From positions 1 to 32,170 of the forward strand of contig CAIPEB010000743.1 in NCBI GenBank assembly GCA_903863885.1: a stretch of DNA of 32,170 nucleotides, read 5' to 3'. The notes under the pieces are model-generated. The model saw nothing but the letters and a program-made list of their open reading frames with translations. It was not told the DNA's origin and did not search any database. Every line of letters starts with the position of its first letter. Within the stretch, counting starts at the first letter, position 1. The position numbers and the translations under genes were made by a program. This DNA is from an uncultured Planctomycetaceae bacterium (GTDB lineage Bacteria > Planctomycetota > Planctomycetia > Pirellulales > Pirellulaceae). Positions 10,058 to 18,071 of the stretch are shown here, piece by piece.

Positions 10058-10080
10058 GGGCCGGATTGCCAATCCGGCCC
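10058..10080 (+). repeat. Perfect 10-bp palindrome, REP-like or terminator hairpin
   Basis: GGGCCGGATT-GCC-AATCCGGCCC forms a perfect 10-bp stem with a 3-nt loop, 42 nt after the hisS stop, followed after 4 nt by CTTTT. A second 7-bp stem, CACGGCC/GGCCGTG, lies at 10090-10111. It could act as a Rho-independent terminator for hisS, but the symmetric GC-rich core also resembles dispersed REP palindromes. Confidence 0.6.
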
Positions 10081-10136
10081 GCGACTTTTCACGGCCGGCG
10101 AACAGGCCGTGCCAGACTTTGCATGAGGACTCCCGC

Positions 10137-13100
10137 ATGTCGCGACTGAACGTGTTGGCGTTGCTGTCGGCGTCGGTGCTGAGTGTCTTGGCCGTGCTTG
10201 AATTGGCGGAATCGGCTCGCGGCGCGGATTGGCCCATGTACCGCGGCGATGCGGCCCGCAGCGGATATACAGCGGAACCGACAGCGACCCGTTTCGTACC
10301 CGCCTGGACATGGTATCCGCGTCAGGCCCCCTTTCGCGCCTGGCCGCGCGACGACCGCATGGGGTTTGATGATGCGCATCAGGTGGCCATCGCGAACGGA
10401 AAGGTCTTCTTCGGCAGTTCGGCCGAGGGAACGCTTACTGCGCTGGATGCGGCGACCGGCAAGGAAGCGTGGACCTTTTTCACGGAGGGCCCCGTGCGGT
10501 TCGCTCCGGCCGTGTGGCAGGATCGTGTCTTCGCGGTCAGCGACGATGGTTACCTCTACGCGTTGTCCGCGGCGGACGGAAAGTTGATCGCCCGCTGGCG
10601 AGGCGGTCCGGACGAGACGCGAGTGCTCGGCAACGAACGCATCATCTCGCGGTGGCCGGCGCGCGGCGGGCCGGTGATCCTCGACGACATCGTCTACTGG
10701 GCCGCCGGCATCTGGCAATCCGAGGGCGTTTTCATTTACGCGCTGCGAGCCGCGACGGGCGAACAGTTGTGGGTCAATCGCGATGCGGCCGTAATCGACA
10801 TGCCCCAGCCCCACCCGACCGCAAGTGCCGCGAGCGGCGTTACCGCGCAGGGCTACCTGGTCGCCTCGAAAGACCAACTGTTCGTGCCGACCGGCCGCGC
10901 TGTGCCGGCAGCCTTCTCACGGACGGATGGCAAGTTCCAATACTACCGGCTTCAGGAAAACGGACAGCGCGGCGGCGTCCTGGCAATGTCCGCGGGAAAT
11001 CTGCTCTTTAACGGAGGCTGCGTTTACGAAGCAGCCACCGGTCAGCTCGGCGCGACGAAACTCGATGGGGCCGTCTGCAACACGCCCGACGCCATGATCG
11101 TCGGCGCGGACAATCGCCTTCAGGCTTTGAAATTCGGCATGCGGGAAACCACCGACCGCAAGGGAAAGCCGGCCATTGAATGGGGCAGCGAAACACTGTG
11201 GCAATTGGAGAAAGTCCCGGCCGGCGATGCGATCATCGTGGCCGGAAATACGCTCGTGTCCGCCGCGGGAGCGCGATTGGCCACCGTGGACATTGCCGGC
11301 CGCACCGTGGTTTGGACCGCGGAAGTTGATGCGCCGATCCGCGGTCTGGCGGCGGCCAACGGCCGGCTGTATGCGAGCACGACCGGCGGCGCGATCCACT
11401 GTTTCGCTCCCTCGTCCGAAACTCCGCCGGTCGTGCACCGGCCCGAAGTCCGCGATGTGCCGGCCTCGCCGCAAATCACCGCGGCCGTCGGCGAAATCCT
11501 CGCGAAGTCGGGCATCTCGGATGGTTACTGCGTTGATCTTGGATGCGGCGACGGTGAGCTGACCGTGGAACTTGCTCGACGCAGCCGACTGTATGTCGTG
11601 GCGGTGGACTCTGACGAGCAGAAGGTCGCGATCGCTCGCCGGAAACTGGTTGACGCCGGCCTGCACGGATCACGTGCAACGGTGCATGTGGCCGACCCGA
11701 ATAAGACGCAGTTGCCGCGGTATTTCGCCAACCTGATCGTGTCGGCGCGCGGTCTGGCCGAGGACGCGCCGATCGACGCAAACGAAGTGAATCGCCTGCA
11801 GCGTCCCTGGGGCGGCGTCGCGTGTCTCGGCAAAACGGGAAGCATGACGGCCAGCGTGCGAGGCCAACTCGATGGGGCCGGGCAGTGGACGCACCTCTAT
11901 GCCACGCCCGCCAACGCCATGTGCTCGACCGATACGATTCACGGCCCCCTGCATGTGCTCTGGTTCCGCGACATGGACCTCGATCTTCCACAGCGCCACG
12001 GACGCGGTCCGTCTCCGCTCGTTCGCGATGGGCGAATGTTTGTCGAAGGCCGCAACGCCCTCATCGCGGCGGACGCGTACAACGGACGGCCGCTGTGGCG
12101 AGTCGAGTTGCCGGGCATCCTCGACGCCTACAATGCGGACCATCTCGCGGGCACGGCGATCACCGGCAGTAATATCTGCCTCGAAGGCGACAGCCTCTTC
12201 GTTCGACAGGGCGCCCGCTGCCTCCGCATCGAGGCTGCGACGGGAAAGACATTGAGCACCTACGAGGCGCCGCAATCACCCTCCGCTTCGGCGGCCGTCG
12301 ACCAGCCCGTCACCTGGGGTTTTGTGGCCTGCGAGAATGGCGTCCTGTTCGGTTCGCTGGCCAACCGGCAGCACGTTGTGCGTCACGCTTACTTGCGGGC
12401 GGATGCTCAGATGCTGCAGCAGTTCTCGGAGTCCAGGACGCTGTTCGCCATGGAAGCGGCCACCGGCAAACTTCTCTGGCGCTACGATGCCGCGCAATCG
12501 ATCCGGCACAACGCAATCGCGATCGGGGATGGCCGCGTATTTCTGATCGACCGGGCGCTGGCCGAAGGAGATGTGCTCGAACGCAGCGCAGAAGCCCGGC
12601 GAGGTGAAGCACCCGTAAAAACCGAACATGCCCCCGGCCGGATCGTCGCGCTCGATGCGCGGGACGGGCATCTGCTTTGGAGCACGCCTCAAGATGTCTT
12701 CGGCACGATGCTCATATACAGCCCTGCCCATCAGCTCCTGCTTTCCTGCTACCAATCGACTCGCTTCAAGCTTCCCTCCGAAGCGGGCGGCCGGATGGCC
12801 GTATATCGCACGGCTTCGGGAGAACTGGCCTGGGACAAGAAGGTCGAGTACTCGACCAGACCGCTGTTGAACGACCGCACGATCGTGGCCTATCCAACGA
12901 GCGTGGATCTCCTCACCGGCGACACCAGGCCGCTGGAGTTCGTGAAGTCCTACGGCTGCGGCCAGATCGCCGCTTCAACCAACCTGCTGCTGTTCCGCTC
13001 CGCGACGTTCGGCTACTTCGATATCACACGCCGCAAGGGGACCGAGAACTTCGGCGGCGTCCGCCCCGGATGCTGGATCAACGCGTTGCCCGTAGGCGGC

Positions 13101-13184
13101 ATCGTCCTCTGCCCGGACGCGACGGCCGGCTGCAAATGCAGCTACCAGAATCGCGCATGGATGGCTCTGGAGGGAACGCCGTAG
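10137..13184 (+). CDS. Exported PQQ-like beta-propeller protein with embedded methyltransferase-like domain
   Basis: A 1015-residue protein. A signal peptide (about 1-30, ending ESARGA) is followed by DWPMYRGDAARSG, the usual opening of secreted PQQ-like (BamB-type) propellers. Blades with motifs such as GTLTALDAATGKEAW and GYLYALSAADGKLI run to about residue 440, and again from about 600 (NALIAADAYNGRPLW, LFAMEAATGKLLW, IVALDARDGHLLW) to the end. Between them, about 445-545, sits a class I SAM methyltransferase-like segment: motif I VDLGCGDGELTVELARR (466 on), then an acidic strand end VVAVDSDEQKVAIARRKL and HVADPNK. The same frame runs through without interruption. ATG 10137 is supported by the signal peptide and GAGGA upstream. 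Propeller function is probably structural or redox/ligand binding at the cell envelope; methylation outside the cytoplasm is unproven. A Cys-containing end (GCKCSYQNRAW) is also notable. Confidence 0.88.
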   Translation: MSRLNVLALLSASVLSVLAVLELAESARGADWPMYRGDAARSGYTAEPTATRFVPAWTWYPRQAPFRAWPRDDRMGFDDAHQVAIANGKVFFGSSAEGTLTALDAATGKEAWTFFTEGPVRFAPAVWQDRVFAVSDDGYLYALSAADGKLIARWRGGPDETRVLGNERIISRWPARGGPVILDDIVYWAAGIWQSEGVFIYALRAATGEQLWVNRDAAVIDMPQPHPTASAASGVTAQGYLVASKDQLFVPTGRAVPAAFSRTDGKFQYYRLQENGQRGGVLAMSAGNLLFNGGCVYEAATGQLGATKLDGAVCNTPDAMIVGADNRLQALKFGMRETTDRKGKPAIEWGSETLWQLEKVPAGDAIIVAGNTLVSAAGARLATVDIAGRTVVWTAEVDAPIRGLAAANGRLYASTTGGAIHCFAPSSETPPVVHRPEVRDVPASPQITAAVGEILAKSGISDGYCVDLGCGDGELTVELARRSRLYVVAVDSDEQKVAIARRKLVDAGLHGSRATVHVADPNKTQLPRYFANLIVSARGLAEDAPIDANEVNRLQRPWGGVACLGKTGSMTASVRGQLDGAGQWTHLYATPANAMCSTDTIHGPLHVLWFRDMDLDLPQRHGRGPSPLVRDGRMFVEGRNALIAADAYNGRPLWRVELPGILDAYNADHLAGTAITGSNICLEGDSLFVRQGARCLRIEAATGKTLSTYEAPQSPSASAAVDQPVTWGFVACENGVLFGSLANRQHVVRHAYLRADAQMLQQFSESRTLFAMEAATGKLLWRYDAAQSIRHNAIAIGDGRVFLIDRALAEGDVLERSAEARRGEAPVKTEHAPGRIVALDARDGHLLWSTPQDVFGTMLIYSPAHQLLLSCYQSTRFKLPSEAGGRMAVYRTASGELAWDKKVEYSTRPLLNDRTIVAYPTSVDLLTGDTRPLEFVKSYGCGQIAASTNLLLFRSATFGYFDITRRKGTENFGGVRPGCWINALPVGGIVLCPDATAGCKCSYQNRAWMALEGTP

Positions 13185-13280
13185 ATCGGTTTTCGCCCAT
13201 GGCCGGCGTCGGCTCTGCGAAGGCACGTCTGACCTCGCGAATGAAGGGTTTTCGGCGAAACGCGACCGTGTCCAGTCACC

Positions 13281-14600
13281 TCACCCTTCAAGTTCGATCG
13301 AAGTCACGCGGCACGCTTCGCGCGCGAGAAAGATCTGGCTGACCGATGTGAGCCGTTCCTCGAACGCCGCCTCGCAATAGCAGAGATAGTAATTCCACGT
13401 GCGGATGAACTGCTCGTCGAAGCCCAGACTGCGTATCGATTCGATGTTCTCCCAGAATCGCCGCCGCCAGCGGCGAAGAGTCTCCGCATAGTGGGGCGAA
13501 AACTCATCGAGCCGGATCGGCCGGAAGTCCGTGGCGCGGCGCCACGATTTTCCCAGTGCGCTGAAAGACGGCAGAAAACCGCCGGGAAAAACGTACTGCT
13601 GAATGAAGTCCACCGACCGGCGATACTGGTCGTAGCGGTTGTCGGTGATCGTGATCGCCTGCAGCGCCATCATTCCATCGGGCTTCAGCAGACGGCAGCA
13701 CTGTCGGAAGTAGGTATCGAGGAATTGTTCGCCGACCGCTTCGATCATTTCGATCGAGACCAGTTTGTCGTACTGGCCGGTCGCGTCGCGGTAGTCTTTG
13801 AGCACCACGCTCACGCGGTCCTCCAACCCCGCGGCGCGGACTTGCGATGTGGCATATTCGTGCTGTGCCCGCGAGATCGTCAGCGCCGTCACGCGACACC
13901 CGTATTTCCCGGCTGCATGGATGGCAAAGCCTCCCCATCCACAACCGACTTCCAGCACGTGGTCGTTCCGGTTCAGCCGCAGGATACGGCAGATCCTGTC
14001 GTATTTTTCCTGCGATGCTTCCTGCATTAAACCGACTCTCGCCGGGAAGATGCCGCAGGAATAGGTCATGGTCGGATCGAGCATCAACGAGAAGAACTCG
14101 TTGCTCAGATCGTAATGGGCGGCGATGTTGCGGCGGCTGCCGACGCGGGTGTTGCGCCGGAGCCAGTTGGCGCCCCAGAGCAACGGGTACGTCACACGCG
14201 CCAGCGCCCGGTCCATGGGCGTTGTGGAAGCGGCATGACGGCCGATCACGCGCAGCGCGGATGCGAGATCCGGGCTGTCCCAATATCCGCGAATGTAGGC
14301 CTCGGCGGCGGCAAGGCTTCCTCCCAGAATGAGCATGCGGTACACGCGGGGCTCGAACACCTCGAGAGTGGCGTTCAGACCTTCCGCATTGGACTGGCCG
14401 AATTCAAGGCACTGCGAGCCTTCGATCAAGCGGACATGGTCGCGCCGGATCTGCCGCAATCCGCGCAACAGGAGACTCCGACCTGTACGCGTAATCCATG
14501 ACATACGTGCGAAACCGGCCGCGATTCCGGATTCACCGAACGATTCATTCAGCCTGACGGGTTCGCCTGAGGATTCCCCGGGTGTGAATAGAACGGACAT
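13281..14600 (-). CDS. cfa: Cyclopropane-fatty-acyl-phospholipid synthase-type methyltransferase
   Basis: SAM-dependent enzyme that modifies double bonds of membrane phospholipid acyl chains. The roughly 439-residue product has the Cfa/mycolic-acid methyltransferase features: [26 protein letters not shown] (conserved Cys near residue 182), SAM motif [17 protein letters not shown] (about 215), [26 protein letters not shown] and [10 protein letters not shown]. Numbering assumes ATG 14600, which has a purine-rich stretch upstream and overlaps the DUF1365 gene by 52 nt; ATG 14630 and ATG 14504 are alternatives. Last gene of a four-gene minus-strand cluster with the FAD oxidoreductase and DUF1365 genes, an association seen in other bacteria with lipid-modification and photo-oxidative stress clusters. 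The exact product (cyclopropane, branched or furan fatty acid) cannot be told from sequence. Confidence 0.9.
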   Translation of the reverse strand: MSVLFTPGESSGEPVRLNESFGESGIAAGFARMSWITRTGRSLLLRGLRQIRRDHVRLIEGSQCLEFGQSNAEGLNATLEVFEPRVYRMLILGGSLAAAEAYIRGYWDSPDLASALRVIGRHAASTTPMDRALARVTYPLLWGANWLRRNTRVGSRRNIAAHYDLSNEFFSLMLDPTMTYSCGIFPARVGLMQEASQEKYDRICRILRLNRNDHVLEVGCGWGGFAIHAAGKYGCRVTALTISRAQHEYATSQVRAAGLEDRVSVVLKDYRDATGQYDKLVSIEMIEAVGEQFLDTYFRQCCRLLKPDGMMALQAITITDNRYDQYRRSVDFIQQYVFPGGFLPSFSALGKSWRRATDFRPIRLDEFSPHYAETLRRWRRRFWENIESIRSLGFDEQFIRTWNYYLCYCEAAFEERLTSVSQIFLAREACRVTSIELEG

Positions 14601-15319
14601 TTCTTCCACCACAGCTTCAGTGCCTGCCAATAGATCGCCGTCATGATCTGCACAGTCATCAGCGGATAAGCGGCAACCATTCGCAGCAGTTGTGTGCGAT
14701 CGAGGTTGCGCCGACTTAAAGACATCGTAGCATCAAACAGCGGCTGACCAGCCTGAGTGTTCACAATGTTTACGATCAGCCGGGCCGACGGGCTCGTCAA
14801 CGCCCAACGATAATCCACATCCATTCCCATGAACGGCGATACATGAAAAGCCTTGGGATGACGGTACTTCAGGATCTTCCGGGACGCCGCGCGGTTTCCC
14901 TGCCAAAGAACATACCAGTGGCGTTCTCCCCAGGGCGTATTGTTCACTTCGGCAACGACAACTTCAAGCTCGGCCCCCGCATCGTCAAAGCAGTAGTACA
15001 GGTTCAGCGGGCTGAAGTAGCAGCCGAAGTATCTCAACTGAGTCAGCAATCGAATCGGGCCCGAGGGGCGAAAGCCCGTTTGTTCCTCCGCCAGGCTTCG
15101 CACACGGTCCGCCAGAGATCCGCCCGCCGCGCCGCAATGATCGCTCTCGAGAAACGATGCGATACCGAATCGCCGTTTCGAGATCACGCGCAATCGCCCC
15201 GTCAGATCCGGCAGCTCATCCAGGTCCAGGTACAACATGCACAGTCGGTACGTAAACCGATGTCCGATCGGTTGAAACCGGCGGTGCGAAACTCGCCCTA
15301 CGTAGATGCAGCTGTGCAT
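14549..15319 (-). CDS. DUF1365 family protein
   Basis: A 256-residue protein that I recognise as DUF1365: start [20 protein letters not shown], then [32 protein letters not shown], and [15 protein letters not shown]. The biochemical role is unestablished, but the gene is regularly found between a FAD-dependent oxidoreductase and a Cfa-type methyltransferase, as here. Its start overlaps the end of the oxidoreductase gene by 22 nt, and its end overlaps the start of cfa, implying translational coupling. A hydrophobic segment near the C-terminus ([20 protein letters not shown]) could be membrane-associated. Confidence 0.9.
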   Translation of the reverse strand: MHSCIYVGRVSHRRFQPIGHRFTYRLCMLYLDLDELPDLTGRLRVISKRRFGIASFLESDHCGAAGGSLADRVRSLAEEQTGFRPSGPIRLLTQLRYFGCYFSPLNLYYCFDDAGAELEVVVAEVNNTPWGERHWYVLWQGNRAASRKILKYRHPKAFHVSPFMGMDVDYRWALTSPSARLIVNIVNTQAGQPLFDATMSLSRRNLDRTQLLRMVAAYPLMTVQIMTAIYWQALKLWWKKCPFYSHPGNPQANPSG

Positions 15320-16572
15320 GTGTCGAACGATTTTCCGAAATGGGCTGCGACGGCCAGAGCACTCTTCACACCATCCTCGTGGAATCCGTAGCCCCAGTAC
15401 GCTCCGCAGAAATGCGTGCGTCCGACTCCGCTGATCGCTGCGTGGCGCAACTGAGCCCGGGCCGATTCGCGCGAATAGGCGGGGTGTTCGTACGTCATGC
15501 GTTCGAGAACGCGCGTCGGATCGATCCGGTCGCGGCAGTTCAGCGTCAGCAGAATCGGCGACGGCGAATCGTGCCCCTGCAGGCGGCTCAGGTCATACGT
15601 CACGGTCGCCGCTGTTTCCGATCGCCGGGAGACCGCGGCATTCCAACTGGCCCACGCACGCCGCGACTTGGGCAGTACGGACGTATCGAGATGCAACACG
15701 ACATCGTTCGTCTGGTAGGGGAAGGAACCGAGCACTTCACGCTCGGCGGGAGTCGCATCCGCCAGAATTTTCAGCGTCTGATCTGCATGCGACGCGAACA
15801 CGACATGCTCGAAAGCCCCGGCGGCTCCCCGCTCGGTTTCCACCAGCACCTGGTCGGACGAGCGGGTCACGCGAGTCACGCGGCAACTGAGATTCAGTCG
15901 CTTTCCAAGTCGGGAAAGCAGAGGCCGCACGTACTTCTGAGCACCGCCGGTGATGGTCCGCCATTGGGGCCTGCCCCACAGCTGAAGCAATCCGTGATTG
16001 CGAAAGAACCCGATCATGAACTGAGCCGGAAACTCGAGAACTTGCCCGGGAGGCGCAGACCAGATGGCGGCCGACATCGGAACCAGATATCGCCAGACAA
16101 AATCGTCCCGGAAGCCCTTTCGCCGGAGAAACTCGCCGACCGTCATGCCATCGTTCAACTCGCCGGCCTCCAGCGACTGGATCGAGACGCGATTGAAGCG
16201 AAGGATGTCCCAGAGCATCCGATAGAAACCGGCGCTGACGAGATTCTTCCGTTGGGCGAACAGCCCGTTCAGTGAACTTCCCTGGTACTCGAAGCCCGAT
16301 TCGCGGCACATGACGCTCAAGCTCATGTCGCTCGGCCGCGACTCGACTCCGAACAACCGCAGCATCCGGCAAAAATTCGGGTAGGTGCGTTCGTTGAACA
16401 CCATGAAGCCCGTATCGACGCGGTAGGTCTGGCCGAAAGCCGAAATCTCTACGGTGTTCGTGTGGCCGCCCGCGTAGTCGTTGGCCTCGAAGAGATGCAC
16501 TTCATGTTCTTCGCACAACAGCCGCGCCGTCAAGTTGCCGCTGATGCCGCCGCCGATAATGGCAATTCGCAT
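15298..16572 (-). CDS. FAD-dependent oxidoreductase (amine oxidase/desaturase-like)
   Basis: A 424-residue flavoprotein. The dinucleotide-binding motif [17 protein letters not shown] is at the extreme N-terminus, followed by [32 protein letters not shown] and [34 protein letters not shown] and the closing helix complete the FAD fold. This group (NAD(P)-binding Rossmann, COG2907-like) is typically encoded beside DUF1365 and Cfa-type genes; its substrate is thought to be a fatty acyl chain, but this is inference. The start has only a weak GGCGGG ribosome site. It follows the DUF1295 gene by 164 nt and overlaps DUF1365 downstream. Confidence 0.92.
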   Translation of the reverse strand: MRIAIIGGGISGNLTARLLCEEHEVHLFEANDYAGGHTNTVEISAFGQTYRVDTGFMVFNERTYPNFCRMLRLFGVESRPSDMSLSVMCRESGFEYQGSSLNGLFAQRKNLVSAGFYRMLWDILRFNRVSIQSLEAGELNDGMTVGEFLRRKGFRDDFVWRYLVPMSAAIWSAPPGQVLEFPAQFMIGFFRNHGLLQLWGRPQWRTITGGAQKYVRPLLSRLGKRLNLSCRVTRVTRSSDQVLVETERGAAGAFEHVVFASHADQTLKILADATPAEREVLGSFPYQTNDVVLHLDTSVLPKSRRAWASWNAAVSRRSETAATVTYDLSRLQGHDSPSPILLTLNCRDRIDPTRVLERMTYEHPAYSRESARAQLRHAAISGVGRTHFCGAYWGYGFHEDGVKSALAVAAHFGKSFDTCTAAST

Positions 16573-16736
16573 CGGAGTTCACCCGCCGGTCAAATTCTAT
16601 CGTCAATTCAGGATTGACTGATGTTATGTTCTTTTAGCCTTCACGCCAACGATGGGAAGCAGACAAAACGCCGCAAGGGACTCACATTCGCCGAAAAACA
16701 CGCAGACCCGGCAGCGAAACCTGCGATCCGCTTCAA

Positions 16737-17513
16737 TCATGGCTTTCTGGGCGGCCAGGGAAAGAAAGCGCTCGTTCGCTCGACGTAGTCGCGGTACCCG
16801 GCGCGACGGTTCTGTAAAGTGCGTTCCAGCAGTGCGACGCCGGACACCCGCAGCAGCAGGAAGGACATGAGCAGCGGGCTGAAGATCGACCACCACGCGC
16901 CTCCCGCGGCAGCGACCAGATAGATGCCCCACCACACCAGGAAGTCGCCGAAGTAATTGGGATGACGCGTGTATCGCCACAACCCCGCGTCCATCACCCG
17001 GCCGCTGTTGGTCGGGTCGGAAAGAAACCTCGCAAGCTGCCAGTCGCCGACGGACTCGAACAGGAAACCGGCAAGCCAGACCGACAGTCCCACCGCGTCC
17101 AGCGTGGTGAACGTCGCGCCACTCCGCACCCCCGCCTGCACGGGAAATGAGACGAACCAGATGAGCAGTGCCTGAAGGACAAAGACCGTCCAGAGACTGA
17201 CCCGGCCGAATCGCTCGCCGTGATACTCGCGCATCGCACGGTAGCGATGATCCTCGGGTTTGCCGCGTTTGCGCCACGCGAGGTAACCGGCAAGGCGAAG
17301 CCCCCACACGCAGGTCATACCCGTCAGCAGCATCCCGCGAGTGCCGACGGACGTGACCATGAACAGCGATGCAAGAGCCGCTACTGCGAACCCAAGCCCC
17401 CAGAAGATGTCGACAATGCTGACATCCCCGAGCCGCAGGCTCAAGAGCCACACGGCGCAAAGCATCAGCAGCAGAAGCAGGAGAACGCAGCAGGTGGCGA
17501 TTGAGAAAGGCAC
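16737..17513 (-). CDS. DUF1295 integral membrane protein (steroid 5-alpha-reductase-like fold)
   Basis: About 258 residues with several hydrophobic helices (VLLLLLLMLCAVWLLSL, ALASLFMVTSV, LWTVFVLQALLIWFV, LLMSFLLLRVSGVALLE). The DUF1295 signature is visible: DIFWGLGF, WGLRLAGYL, RFGRVSLW, the RYTRHPNYFGDFLVWWGIYL block, and RTSAFFPWPP at the C-terminus. The fold resembles isoprenylcysteine methyltransferases and 5-alpha reductases that act on lipids within the membrane. The start is GTG 17513, giving normal family length. An upstream ATG at 17798 is open in frame but would translate the inverted repeat and promoter region, so it is rejected. First gene of the lipid-modification cluster. Confidence 0.85.
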   Translation of the reverse strand: MPFSIATCCVLLLLLLMLCAVWLLSLRLGDVSIVDIFWGLGFAVAALASLFMVTSVGTRGMLLTGMTCVWGLRLAGYLAWRKRGKPEDHRYRAMREYHGERFGRVSLWTVFVLQALLIWFVSFPVQAGVRSGATFTTLDAVGLSVWLAGFLFESVGDWQLARFLSDPTNSGRVMDAGLWRYTRHPNYFGDFLVWWGIYLVAAAGGAWWSIFSPLLMSFLLLRVSGVALLERTLQNRRAGYRDYVERTSAFFPWPPRKP

Positions 17514-17617
17514 TGTGGTTCGAGTGTAAATTATTGGCCGGCTACGAGTAACGTGGCGCGAGTTTTCAATTCGGGGATGATGCAACCCGGGGAGAGACGT
17601 GTCACATCGCCGCATCG

Positions 17618-17626
17618 AGTATAACA
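17618..17626 (-). promoter_or_regulatory. Candidate extended -10 promoter of the lipid cluster
   Basis: The minus strand reads TGT-TATACT, a TGn extended -10 matching the -10 consensus in five of six positions, about 100 nt upstream of the DUF1295 GTG. No good -35 hexamer lies 16-18 nt further upstream, where the inverted repeat begins. Inferred from sequence only. Confidence 0.4.
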
Positions 17627-17643
17627 TTTCCCGTGAGTCCAAA

Positions 17644-17791
17644 TCGTGCTCAGCGCAGCGGTGCTCGTGCTCGAATATATCGTTTCGATGCTTACTCAAC
17701 TGACGAAGAAGGCAGATGGTATGGGCGACATGCCACCTTGGAGTGATACCGGAATCGATTACGAGCACGAGCACCGCTGCGCTGAGCACGA
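17644..17791. repeat. Element with 30-bp perfect inverted repeats
   Basis: Bases 17644-17673 and 17762-17791 are perfect reverse complements over 30 bp (core GCTCAGCGCAGCGGTGCTCG), separated by 88 bp. Symmetry continues outwards imperfectly: CCGTGAGTC on the left against GAGTCACGG on the right, after a 4-nt indel, making arms of about 40 bp. The arms contain the internal repeat GTGCTCGTGCTCG. There is no coding potential in the spacer. It could be a MITE-like remnant, an intergenic cruciform, or a structured RNA region. Confidence 0.8.
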
Positions 17792-18071
17792 GAGTCACGG
17801 AGTGTCAGTGAGCGCGGACACAGTTCAGCTGCCAATCTGGACGGAATTCGGCAGATAGCCGGCGTCTATCCAGCGTCACGTCCCCATCACGTGCGTCTAT
17901 TGAGCACCCAGCCCCCGTTGTTCCCGATCTTCCGCATCAATCTCACTTCTCGGCTCGCCGCACGCGGTGAGCGGCCCGCGACGCGTTCTTCGAAGCCGCC
18001 CGTACCACTCAACCGACTGTGGTATCATCACAGGGATCAGGCCCGATTGGATTGTAAACAAGGAAACAGGA

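Larger units (their letters stand above)
17514..18071. other. Divergent intergenic region holding the inverted-repeat element
   Basis: Holds the 30-bp inverted repeat (17644-17791), a candidate promoter for the minus-strand lipid cluster (17618-17626), and on the plus strand a TG-G-TATCAT extended -10 candidate (18020-18028) before the HlyD-type gene. The remainder, 17792-18000, shows no gene. Confidence 0.5.

Noticed and set aside
8525-10237. 570-codon open frame on the minus strand opposite hisS
   Set aside because: It is antisense to a perfectly canonical hisS, shows no family motif and is the expected by-product of high-GC third positions.
13391-13405. CACGTG-containing sequence ATTCCACGTGCGGAT as a third parS
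   Set aside because: It lies inside cfa, and the right half-site (CGGAT in place of NAACA) does not match.
17514-17798. 95-residue N-terminal extension of the DUF1295 protein
   Set aside because: It would translate the 30-bp inverted repeat and the candidate promoter; family homology begins only after GTG 17513.
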